From assembly GCF_030010215.1 (NCBI RefSeq), contig NZ_JASCRR010000005.1, positions 62,001 through 126,000 of the forward strand: a DNA stretch of 64,000 nucleotides, written 5' to 3'. Under the pieces are notes generated by a model that saw only the letters and a list, made by a program, of their open reading frames with translations, was not told the origin of the DNA and did not search any database. Made by a program: the position numbers and the translations under genes. This stretch comes from Tianweitania sp. UT-5YL-CI-8. GTDB lineage: Bacteria > Pseudomonadota > Alphaproteobacteria > Rhizobiales > Rhizobiaceae. Below, in pieces: positions 35,329 to 42,433 of this stretch. How positions within the stretch are numbered: the stretch's first letter is position 1; each line of letters opens with the position of its first letter.

Positions 35329-36293
35329 CCCGTACCATCGTCGCCTCGGCGACCCGCGAAATCGTCATCGGTTTCGACCGGCCCTTTTGCGTCATCGGCG
35401 AGCGCATCAACCCGACCGGCCGCAAGAAGCTTGCTGCCGAAATGGTCGCCGGCAATTTTGATACGGTGATCAGGGACGCGCTTGAGCAGGCCGCCGCCGG
35501 CGCCACCATGCTGGACGTCAATGCCGGCGTCACCGCTGTCGACCCCAATGCGACAGAACCCGCGCTTCTGGTGCAGACGATGGAAATCGTCCAGGGGCTG
35601 GTCGACCTGCCCCTGTCGATCGACAGTTCGGTGACCGCCGCCATTGAAGCGGCTCTGAAGATCGCCAAGGGCCGTCCGCTCGTCAATTCCGTCACCGGCG
35701 AAGAAGAAAAGCTCGAGGCGATCCTGCCGCTCATCAAGAAATACAACGTGCCGGTGGTTGCCATCTCCAATGACGAGACCGGCATATCGATGGATCCGGA
35801 CGTGCGGTTTGCCGTCGCCAAGAAGATCGTCGAGCGCTGCGCCGATTTCGGCATCCCGGCGCATGACGTCGTGGTCGATCCGCTGGTGATGCCCATCGGC
35901 GCGTTGGGCGATGCCGGCCGCCAGGTGTTCCAGTTGCTCTATCGCCTGCGCAACGAACTAAAGGTCAACACCACCTGCGGCCTGTCCAACATCTCCTTCG
36001 GCCTGCCCCACCGGCACGGCATCAATGCCGCCTTCATCCCGATGGTGATTGGCGCAGGCATGACGTCGGCGATCATGAACCCGTGCCGGCCGCAGGAAAT
36101 GGAAGCCGTGCGCGGCGCCAACGTGCTCGCCGGCACCGATAAGGATTGCACCAACTGGATCCGCACCTACAAGGACTACAAGCCGGGCGAGGTTCACGCT
36201 CCCGCGTCGGTGCAGGTCAATGCACCAGGCGACGGCGGTGCCGGCGGCGGACGGCGCAGGGGTGGAAGAGAAGCGCGGATGAACCGGGGTTAA
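35325..36293 (+). CDS. Methyltetrahydrofolate:corrinoid methyltransferase (MtgA/MtrH-like)
   Basis: A 322-residue pterin-binding TIM-barrel protein: CVIGERINPTGRKKL, AGATMLDVNAG, LPLSIDSSV, PLVNSVTGEEEKL, VVDPLVMPIGA and CGLSNISFGLP are the conserved folate-site segments shared with AcsE and MtgA. It should move the methyl group from the methyl-corrinoid protein to tetrahydrofolate, feeding the one-carbon pool. A Gly/Arg-rich tail (GGGRRRGGREARMNRG) extends past the domain. It is translationally coupled to the upstream Virulence_fact gene. Confidence 0.9.
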   Translation: MTRTIVASATREIVIGFDRPFCVIGERINPTGRKKLAAEMVAGNFDTVIRDALEQAAAGATMLDVNAGVTAVDPNATEPALLVQTMEIVQGLVDLPLSIDSSVTAAIEAALKIAKGRPLVNSVTGEEEKLEAILPLIKKYNVPVVAISNDETGISMDPDVRFAVAKKIVERCADFGIPAHDVVVDPLVMPIGALGDAGRQVFQLLYRLRNELKVNTTCGLSNISFGLPHRHGINAAFIPMVIGAGMTSAIMNPCRPQEMEAVRGANVLAGTDKDCTNWIRTYKDYKPGEVHAPASVQVNAPGDGGAGGGRRRGGREARMNRG

Positions 36294-36314
36294 CGATGCA
36301 TCGAAGGCAGGCGA

Positions 36315-36440
36315 TCCCTTCTCCCCGCTTGCGGGGAGAAGGTGCCCCGAAGGGGCGGATGAGGGGCAGCACACCCCTCGCCAGTTTTTTGCAGCCCCTC
36401 ATCTGCCTGCCGGCATCTTATCCCCGTGAACGGGGAGAAG
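36315..36440. repeat. Paired palindromic intergenic repeat
   Basis: CTTCTCCCCGC-TTGC-GGGGAGAAG near 36318-36342 is followed by a GCCCCGAAGGGGC hairpin. A second, inverted half with GCCCCTCATC and TCCCCGTGAACGGGGA ends near 36440. It fills the gap before the ASKHA gene. Confidence 0.7.
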
Positions 36441-36450
36441 ACCGCACGTC

Positions 36451-38520
36451 ATGAACGCCCCGGCAAACCTCACTGATCCCCTCGTCCTGTTCATGCCGTC
36501 GGGCAAGCGCGCGCGGTTCCCGAAAGGCACGGCGGTGCTGGATGCCGCGCGTCAGCTCGGCGTCTATGTCGAAAGCGTGTGCGGCGGACGGGCGACATGC
36601 GGGCGCTGCCAGGTTTCGGTGCAGGAAGGCAATTTCGCCAAGCACAAGATCGTCTCGTCCAACGATCACATTTCACCCAAGGGCGCCAAGGAAGAGCGTT
36701 ACGAGCGCGTGCGCGGCCTGCCGGAGGGCCGCCGGCTGTCCTGCTCGGCCACCATCGAAGGCGATCTCGTCATCGACGTGCCGCAGGACACCGTCATCAA
36801 CGCCCAGACCATCCGCAAGGCGGCAAGCGACCGTGTCATCGAGCGCAACGCCGCCGTCCAGCTTTGTTATGTCGAGGTCGACGAGCCCGACATGCACAAG
36901 CCGCTCGGCGATCTCGACCGGCTCAAGCTGATGCTCGAAAAGGATTGGGGTTGGAAGGATTTGGCGGTCGCGCCTCATCTGATCCCGCAGGTGCAGGCCA
37001 TCCTGCGCAAGGGCAACTGGGGCGTCACCGCCGCCATTCACCGCGACATGGAAAGCTCGCGGCCGTTTATCGTAGCCCTCTATCCAGGTCTGAAGAACGA
37101 AGCCTACGGCATCGCCTGCGATATTGGCTCGACCACCATCGCTATGCATCTGGTGTCGCTGCTGTCGGGCCGCATCGCCGCCTCTTCCGGCACGTCGAAC
37201 CCGCAGATCCGCTTCGGCGAAGACCTGATGAGCCGCGTCTCCTATGTGATGATGAACCCGGACGGGCGCGAGGCGATGACCAAGGCCGTTCGCGAAGCCG
37301 TCAACGGGCTGATCGACAAGGTCTGCACTGAGGGCAGCGTCGACCGCAGGGACATTTTCGACTGCGTCTTCGTCTGCAACCCGATCATGCACCACCTGTT
37401 CCTGGGCATCGACCCCACGGAACTCGGGCAAGCGCCCTTCGCGCTCGCGGTATCGGGCGCCCTGCACTACTGGGCACATGACATCGACATCTCCGTCAAT
37501 CGCGGCGCTCGGCTCTATATGCTGCCCTGCATCGCTGGCCATGTCGGCGCCGATGCCGCGGGTGCGACGCTGGCGGAAGGCCCTTACCGACAGGACCGCA
37601 TGATGCTTTTGGTCGATGTCGGCACCAATGCCGAGATCATCCTGGGCAACCGCGAGCGCGTGGTGGCCGCGTCATCGCCCACCGGCCCGGCCTTCGAAGG
37701 CGCGGAAATCTCGTCAGGCCAGCGCGCAGCGCCCGGCGCCATCGAGCGCGTGCGCATCGACCCGCTGACCCTGGAGCCGAAATTTCGCATCATCGGCGTC
37801 GACCTTTGGTCCGACGAGGACGGTTTCTTCGAGCAGGCGCAGGCGACGGGCATTACCGGCATCTGCGGCTCGGCGATCATCGAAGTGGTCGCCGAGATGT
37901 ATCTGAGCGGCATCATCTCGGAGGATGGCGTGGTCGACGGCGCGATGGCTGCACTCAGCCCGCGCATCATCCAAAACGGCCGCACCTTCTCCTACCTGCT
38001 GCATGACGGCGAGCCGCGCATCACCGTCACCCAGAACGACATTCGCGCCATTCAGCTGGCCAAGGCGGCACTATATGCCGGCGTCAAGCTGCTGATGGAA
38101 AAGCAAGGGGTCGAGGCGGTCGACACCATCCGCTTCGCCGGTGCCTTCGGGTCCTTCATCGACCCGAAATACGCCATGGTTCTGGGCCTGATTCCGGATT
38201 GCGATCTGGCCGAGGTCAAGGCGGTCGGCAATGCGGCGGGCACCGGGGCGCTGATGGCGCTGCTCAACCGCAACCATCGCCGCGAGATCGAAGCCGAGGT
38301 GGGCCGGATCGAGAAGATCGAGACCGCGCTGGAACCGCATTTCCAGCAACTCTTCATCGACGCCATGGCGCTGCCCAACAAGGTCGACCCGTTCCCCAAA
38401 CTGTCCGAACAGGTGACCCTGCCGCCGCGTAAGTCAGCCAACACCGACGGCACGCCGGGAGACGGAGCACCTCGCCGCCGCTCGCGCGAGGAACGCGCTG
38501 CGCGACGGACGCGCGACTGA
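36451..38520 (+). CDS. Corrinoid-activating [2Fe-2S]/ASKHA ATPase (RamA/RACE-like)
   Basis: A 689-residue protein. The N-terminal plant-type ferredoxin domain has cluster cysteines Cys44, Cys50, Cys53 (SVCGGRATCGRC) and Cys98. A linker follows, then an ASKHA actin-like ATPase (DUF4445) with IACDIGSTTIAMHL, MLLVDVGTNAEIIL, AFEGAEISSGQRAAPGAIE and RFAGAFGSFIDPK. Such proteins use ATP and a low-potential electron to reduce inactive cob(II)alamin back to cob(I)alamin. An aerobic cell would need frequent reactivation. The C-terminus is Arg-rich (APRRRSREERAARRTRD). The electron donor is not in the window unless the 4Fe-4S protein at 28.6 kb serves. Confidence 0.92.
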   Translation: MNAPANLTDPLVLFMPSGKRARFPKGTAVLDAARQLGVYVESVCGGRATCGRCQVSVQEGNFAKHKIVSSNDHISPKGAKEERYERVRGLPEGRRLSCSATIEGDLVIDVPQDTVINAQTIRKAASDRVIERNAAVQLCYVEVDEPDMHKPLGDLDRLKLMLEKDWGWKDLAVAPHLIPQVQAILRKGNWGVTAAIHRDMESSRPFIVALYPGLKNEAYGIACDIGSTTIAMHLVSLLSGRIAASSGTSNPQIRFGEDLMSRVSYVMMNPDGREAMTKAVREAVNGLIDKVCTEGSVDRRDIFDCVFVCNPIMHHLFLGIDPTELGQAPFALAVSGALHYWAHDIDISVNRGARLYMLPCIAGHVGADAAGATLAEGPYRQDRMMLLVDVGTNAEIILGNRERVVAASSPTGPAFEGAEISSGQRAAPGAIERVRIDPLTLEPKFRIIGVDLWSDEDGFFEQAQATGITGICGSAIIEVVAEMYLSGIISEDGVVDGAMAALSPRIIQNGRTFSYLLHDGEPRITVTQNDIRAIQLAKAALYAGVKLLMEKQGVEAVDTIRFAGAFGSFIDPKYAMVLGLIPDCDLAEVKAVGNAAGTGALMALLNRNHRREIEAEVGRIEKIETALEPHFQQLFIDAMALPNKVDPFPKLSEQVTLPPRKSANTDGTPGDGAPRRRSREERAARRTRD

Positions 38521-38544
38521 TTTTCAGCAAACAACTTGAAGTCT

Positions 38545-38573
38545 AAAGCCGGCGCAGAGTTAGCCGGCTTTTT
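38545..38573 (+). terminator. Terminator after the ASKHA gene
   Basis: AGCCGGC (38547-38553) and GCCGGCT (38563-38569) form a stem followed by TTTT, about 25 bp after the stop. Confidence 0.8.
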
Positions 38574-38717
38574 GCTAGTCAGGCATGCAAAAATGCATTG
38601 CTGCAATGCGGTAATTTTTCGCACCTTGCCTGGTATTTGTCCTAATTGGAGCTCAATCGCGTTTCATACGCACACGACATCAGCACGCCGCACAGATATT
38701 AGACAGAAAGAACGACC

Positions 38718-38894
38718 ATGTTTGAGGGTTTCGTCCGTTTCGCCAACAATGCCATGAAGAACCGCGCTCGTCGCCAGACCCAGGTCATGCTCGACTCGCT
38801 GCCACGGTCCATCCAGAAGGATATCGGCTGGCGCTGGTCGCCGGATCGTCCGTCGACCTCTTCCCGCAGCCGCATCGGTTGGGAACACATCTGA
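38718..38894 (+). CDS. DUF1127-like small basic protein (copy 1)
   Basis: A 58-residue ORF: basic N-terminal helix, then RRQTQVMLDSLPRSIQKDIGW, the DUF1127/YjiS-type motif (L-x-x-L-x-x-x-x-L-x-DIG). It is followed by its own terminator. A similar protein is encoded at 40110, on the other side of the LysR gene. Some DUF1127 proteins in alphaproteobacteria bind RNA or affect phosphate and carbon responses; a role here is open. Confidence 0.75.
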   Translation: MFEGFVRFANNAMKNRARRQTQVMLDSLPRSIQKDIGWRWSPDRPSTSSRSRIGWEHI

Positions 38895-38935
38895 TCCTTC
38901 GAGATCAGGCGCGATACCCGTGCCAGGCCGCAACG

Positions 38936-38968
38936 AACCCCGAACGCCATGCCGGCTTCGGGGTTTTT
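38936..38968 (+). terminator. Terminator after DUF1127-like copy 1
   Basis: AACCCCGAA (38936-38944) pairs with TTCGGGGTT (38957-38965), followed by TTTTTGCTTTTT. It also lies at the 3' end of the convergent LysR gene. Confidence 0.85.
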
Positions 38969-38992
38969 GCTTTTTAGACGCTCAACAAGCGC

Positions 38993-39892
38993 TCAGAACT
39001 TGCCGGACTCCTTGAAGATGGCGAAAGCCGCACGAATGTGATCGGCAGCCGCCAATACCGGCGCACTCGCATCGGGCGCCACCACCATGGCGAGGCTGTA
39101 ATTGGGCATTTCGGGCAAGCCGTCCTCGACGGTCAATTCGACCATGTCGTCACCCAAAAACGATTTCGGCAAAGGTGCGATTGCAAGATCGGCGAGGATA
39201 GCCGCCCTCTGGCCTGCCGTATGCGCGCTCATATAAGCAACGCGGAAGTTACGGGCGACACGACCCAAGGCCTCGAGCGCACCGGCACGCCAGGCACAGC
39301 CTTCCTCCCAGATCGAAACAGGCAGCGGCTCGCGCATATGAGCGCAACCGCCCTTGGCACCCGCCCAGACGATCGGCTCCGTCATCATCACCTCGGCATT
39401 GTCCATGCTGACCCGCACCGAGTTCGTCAAAAGCGTTATATCGAGCGAGCGGTCGTCCATGCGCCGCCGCAGATTGCCGCTCTGGTCGATGGTCACGTCG
39501 ACCGCCACAGAGGGATGAGATTGCGCGAAACGCTTCAAAACGCTGGGTAGCACACGCTCGCCGAAATCATCGGGCGAACCGAGCCGCACGACGCCGGTTA
39601 TGTCGGGAATGATGAATTTCGAGACCGCCTCACGGTTGACCGCCAACATGCGCCGGGCATAGCCCAGAAGCATTTCTCCATCCGTCGTCAGAGAAACCGA
39701 ACGCGCATCGCGCACGAATACCGCGCGTCCGAGAATGTCTTCGAGCTTCTTGATCTGCATGGAGACCGCCGACGGCGTGCGATAGACGGCATTCGCGGCG
39801 GTGGTGAAACTCCCGGTCTCAGCGATGGCGACGAAGGTTCGCAACACGTCGAGATCGAGCAAAGGCAGAGGATGATTGAGCGGAGCGTTCAT
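38993..39892 (-). CDS. LysR-family transcriptional regulator (LrhA-like)
   Basis: A 299-residue regulator with an N-terminal winged helix-turn-helix (LDLDVLRTFVAIAETGSFTTAANAVYRTPSAVSMQIKKLE) and a C-terminal periplasmic-binding-like effector domain from about residue 95. The sequence around GRAVFVRDARSVSLTTDGEMLLGYARRML resembles LrhA-type regulators. The start MNAPLNHPL is preferred over MISSF twelve codons upstream. It is flanked by two DUF1127-like genes transcribed on the opposite strand, of which the copy at 40110 is divergent from it. Confidence 0.88.
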   Translation of the reverse strand: MNAPLNHPLPLLDLDVLRTFVAIAETGSFTTAANAVYRTPSAVSMQIKKLEDILGRAVFVRDARSVSLTTDGEMLLGYARRMLAVNREAVSKFIIPDITGVVRLGSPDDFGERVLPSVLKRFAQSHPSVAVDVTIDQSGNLRRRMDDRSLDITLLTNSVRVSMDNAEVMMTEPIVWAGAKGGCAHMREPLPVSIWEEGCAWRAGALEALGRVARNFRVAYMSAHTAGQRAAILADLAIAPLPKSFLGDDMVELTVEDGLPEMPNYSLAMVVAPDASAPVLAAADHIRAAFAIFKESGKF

Positions 39893-40109
39893 GATACCTA
39901 CATCAATAAAGCTGAACGAAGAGATCATTTCATTGCGATTGATTGAACCTCAGATCGGCGGCATAGTCAATCTCATGACGAACCGCTGCTGACAGGCACG
40001 AGCATCTGGAGCCGACAAAAGCTCCAAGAGGCAATCAAAATTCGAGCAACCACCGCAGCCGGTGGCGCCAGAGCGCGCCTGTGCGGCTAAGTCTATGGAA
40101 GGTAAGACA

Positions 40110-40325
40110 ATGCTTATTCTCAGCACAATCGAACGCTTGGCTCACCAATACTTCAACCAGCTGAAGCGCCAGCGCACCGAGCGGATGTTGCAGTCGCTGC
40201 CAAGAAACATCCAGAAAGATATCGGCTGGCCGCAGCCAGCTGATGAAGTCGTCCTGCGCCGCCCGCGCAATGCCGCCAACACGAGCAGAACGGTCAGGCT
40301 CATCTCGGCGAAGATCCCTTGCTGA
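40110..40325 (+). CDS. DUF1127-like small basic protein (copy 2)
   Basis: A 71-residue protein starting MLILSTIERL, with GGAAGG seven bases upstream. The core KRQRTERMLQSLPRNIQKDIGW is clearly homologous to copy 1 at 38718. The C-terminal tail is different and basic. It is divergent from the LysR gene across about 217 bp, so the LysR protein may control it. Confidence 0.78.
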   Translation: MLILSTIERLAHQYFNQLKRQRTERMLQSLPRNIQKDIGWPQPADEVVLRRPRNAANTSRTVRLISAKIPC

Positions 40326-40364
40326 CTTAAAGAGACCGGGCCGGTTTGTCCGGCCTCGCTCTCA

Positions 40365-40373
40365 TGTCGCAAA
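40365..40373 (+). promoter_or_regulatory. TGTCGCAAA box upstream of the GbdR-like regulator
   Basis: Identical to the 9-mers in the mttB-like and dimethylglycine-dehydrogenase-like promoter regions. It lies 84 bp from GTG 40457 and 105 bp from the alternative GTG 40478, suggesting autoregulation. Confidence 0.45.
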
Positions 40374-40456
40374 TTTTATCGTTGCTTTACCCCACACGCC
40401 ATTGACAGCTAAGGCGTCTTCGTTCGACGCTGTGCTAATCGCGACATTCCTTCGAT

Positions 40457-41479
40457 GTGTCGCCCGTGCGAGGTTACGTGAACGCTGTAAAGCATCCGAT
40501 CAAACGTTCGCTTGTTTTCTTTCTCGTACCTGACTTCACGATGGTCGCCTTCGCGACGGCGATAGAGCCGCTGCGCATCGCCAACCGCATGCTCGGCTAT
40601 GAAGGCTACCGTTGGCGCCTGGCGAGCGGCGACGGCAGGCCGGTAAACGCGTCCAACCAAGTCGAATGTGCCGTCGACACCTCGCTGGAGGAGGAACGCC
40701 GCAAGATGGCAGGTCCCGACCGGCCCTCGATGGTCATCGTCTGCTCGGGCGTCAATGTGGAAGGCTACCAGAACCGCTCCGTCTTCGGCTGGCTGCGCGA
40801 GGAATACAATCGCGGCGTAGCGATCGGCGGGCTGTGTACCGGCGCCCATGTCCTCGCCGCGGCGGGGTTGCTGGCCAACCGCCGCTGCGCCATCCATTGG
40901 GAAAACCTGCCCGGCTTTTCCGAGAATTTTCCGAAGGCGAACGTCTTCGCCGATCTTTTCGAGGTCGACCAGAATATCTACACCTGCGCCGGCGGGACAG
41001 CAGCGCTGGACATGATGCTGAAGCTGATCGGCGACGATTTCGGCGATCACGTCGTCAACAGCGTCTGCGAGCAGTTGTTGACCGACCGGGTGCGCAGCCC
41101 TACCGACCGGCAGCGCCTGCCGCTCAGAGCCCGCCTTGGGGTGCAGAATTCCAAAGTGCTCAGCATCATCGAACTGATGGAAGCCAATCTGGCCGAACCG
41201 CTGTCGCTGATCCAGATAGCCGATCATGTCGGCCTGTCGCGCCGCCAGATCGAGCGGCTGTTCCGCACCGAGATGGGGCGCTCGCCGGCGCGCTATTATC
41301 TCGAAATCAGGCTCGACCGCGCACGGCATCTGCTGGTGCAGTCGGCCATGCCCGTCGTAGAAGTCGCGGTGGCCTGCGGCTTTGTCTCGGCATCGCACTT
41401 CTCGAAATGCTACCGCGAACTCTATGCCCGCTCGCCCCAACAGGAACGCCTCGACCGCAAGCACCTCATCGCCGCGTAA
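40457..41479 (+). CDS. GbdR-like AraC-family regulator with GATase1 domain
   Basis: A 340-residue protein of the GlxA/ArgR/GbdR type. A DJ-1/PfpI-like sensor domain (VFFLVPDFTMVAFATAIEPLRIANRM, GGLCTGAHVLAAAGLL) spans about 15-200. Two AraC-type helix-turn-helices follow (LSLIQIADHVGLSRRQIERLFRTEMG and PVVEVAVACGFVSASHFSKCYRELY). GbdR senses glycine betaine and dimethylglycine in Pseudomonas and activates their catabolism. Its place between the corrinoid cluster and the dimethylglycine-dehydrogenase-like gene supports that role. The start is one of three in-frame GTGs; 40478 has AGG nearby. Confidence 0.85.
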   Translation: MSPVRGYVNAVKHPIKRSLVFFLVPDFTMVAFATAIEPLRIANRMLGYEGYRWRLASGDGRPVNASNQVECAVDTSLEEERRKMAGPDRPSMVIVCSGVNVEGYQNRSVFGWLREEYNRGVAIGGLCTGAHVLAAAGLLANRRCAIHWENLPGFSENFPKANVFADLFEVDQNIYTCAGGTAALDMMLKLIGDDFGDHVVNSVCEQLLTDRVRSPTDRQRLPLRARLGVQNSKVLSIIELMEANLAEPLSLIQIADHVGLSRRQIERLFRTEMGRSPARYYLEIRLDRARHLLVQSAMPVVEVAVACGFVSASHFSKCYRELYARSPQQERLDRKHLIAA

Positions 41480-41506
41480 GACCTCGGCTGATCGAGGCGG
41501 CCGGTT

Positions 41507-42346
41507 CTACCGGCTGTCCCACATCCAGGAGCGGTCGCGCCACATCTTCTCGCCAACCAGGCAGTCGGTCGCGGGCTGGGCTTGCGCCAGCACCACCGGC
41601 AACGCGCCATAGGCAGGCGCCGTGCGCGGGTCTCCGGCCAGTTCGAGCACCAGCTTGCGGCGTATGGCTTCGGGAAACTGCGACCAATCGTTGACCGGGA
41701 TCATGAAGGCGCCCGGCCCGCCGATCACGCAATCGGTGTAATAGCGGTCGAGATCGCTGACATCGTAGGCGCTGGCAAAACCGCCATTGGTCATCAGCGG
41801 CAGGCCGTTGATGGTGATGCCCTGCGCGGTGACCTTGTCGCGGATTTCGCTGACGGGCGCGCCTTGGTTGTTCGGCCCGTCGCCGGAGATGTCGATGACG
41901 CGCTTCAAGCCGCGATAGCTGGTCTCGGCGAACAGGTCGGCGCCGAACTCGAGCGCGGCTGCTATCGAGGTGCGCCGAGCACTGTTGGGCGGCCCGACCG
42001 AAAGCGCCGTCGCCACGCGCTTCGCATCTTCGGCATTGGCGATCACCGTCCAGGGCACGATGACATGATGCGAGGACACGCCGGCCCATTCGAAATAGGT
42101 GACGGCGATCTTGCCGTTGACGCCGTCCGCTATTGCCTGAAGCACCTGCGGATGCGTCAACGCCTCCGCATAGCCCTTGCGCTGTATTTCAAGCTCGTCC
42201 GGCGACATCGACAGCGACACGTCGACCGCCAGCACCAGTTCGACGTCGACCTGCTCGGCGGCCGATGCGGCCTGACCGCAGAAGGCCGTCAGCGCCAAGG
42301 CGGCGCCACCTGCCAGGAGATGTCTGATGCGAAGCAAGCGAGACAT
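41507..42346 (-). CDS. Exported DUF1194 (VWA-like) protein
   Basis: A 279-residue protein with a signal peptide (to ...AASAAEQ, about residue 30) and a DUF1194/VWA domain: VDVELVLAVDVSLSMSPDELEIQRKGY carries the MIDAS DxSxS, then VIDISGDGPNNQG. It ends with CLVGEKMWRDRSWMWD. It is probably periplasmic with metal-dependent protein binding, but has no defined function. It lies convergent to the GbdR-like gene and downstream of the large flavoenzyme on the same strand. Confidence 0.82.
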   Translation of the reverse strand: MSRLLRIRHLLAGGAALALTAFCGQAASAAEQVDVELVLAVDVSLSMSPDELEIQRKGYAEALTHPQVLQAIADGVNGKIAVTYFEWAGVSSHHVIVPWTVIANAEDAKRVATALSVGPPNSARRTSIAAALEFGADLFAETSYRGLKRVIDISGDGPNNQGAPVSEIRDKVTAQGITINGLPLMTNGGFASAYDVSDLDRYYTDCVIGGPGAFMIPVNDWSQFPEAIRRKLVLELAGDPRTAPAYGALPVVLAQAQPATDCLVGEKMWRDRSWMWDSR

Positions 42347-42433
42347 TCCGCAAGGTTACGCGAAATTTCAGGGCTGACCAGAAGCGCCGGCAAAATAGCC
42401 GCCGCTTCCCCTCACATTTTCGCGAGCGCGGCT

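Noticed and set aside
40612-41694. 360-codon plus-strand ORF overlapping the GbdR-like gene
   Set aside because: Alternative frame with Arg/Pro-rich low-complexity sequence; the AraC and GATase1 motifs are in the other frame.
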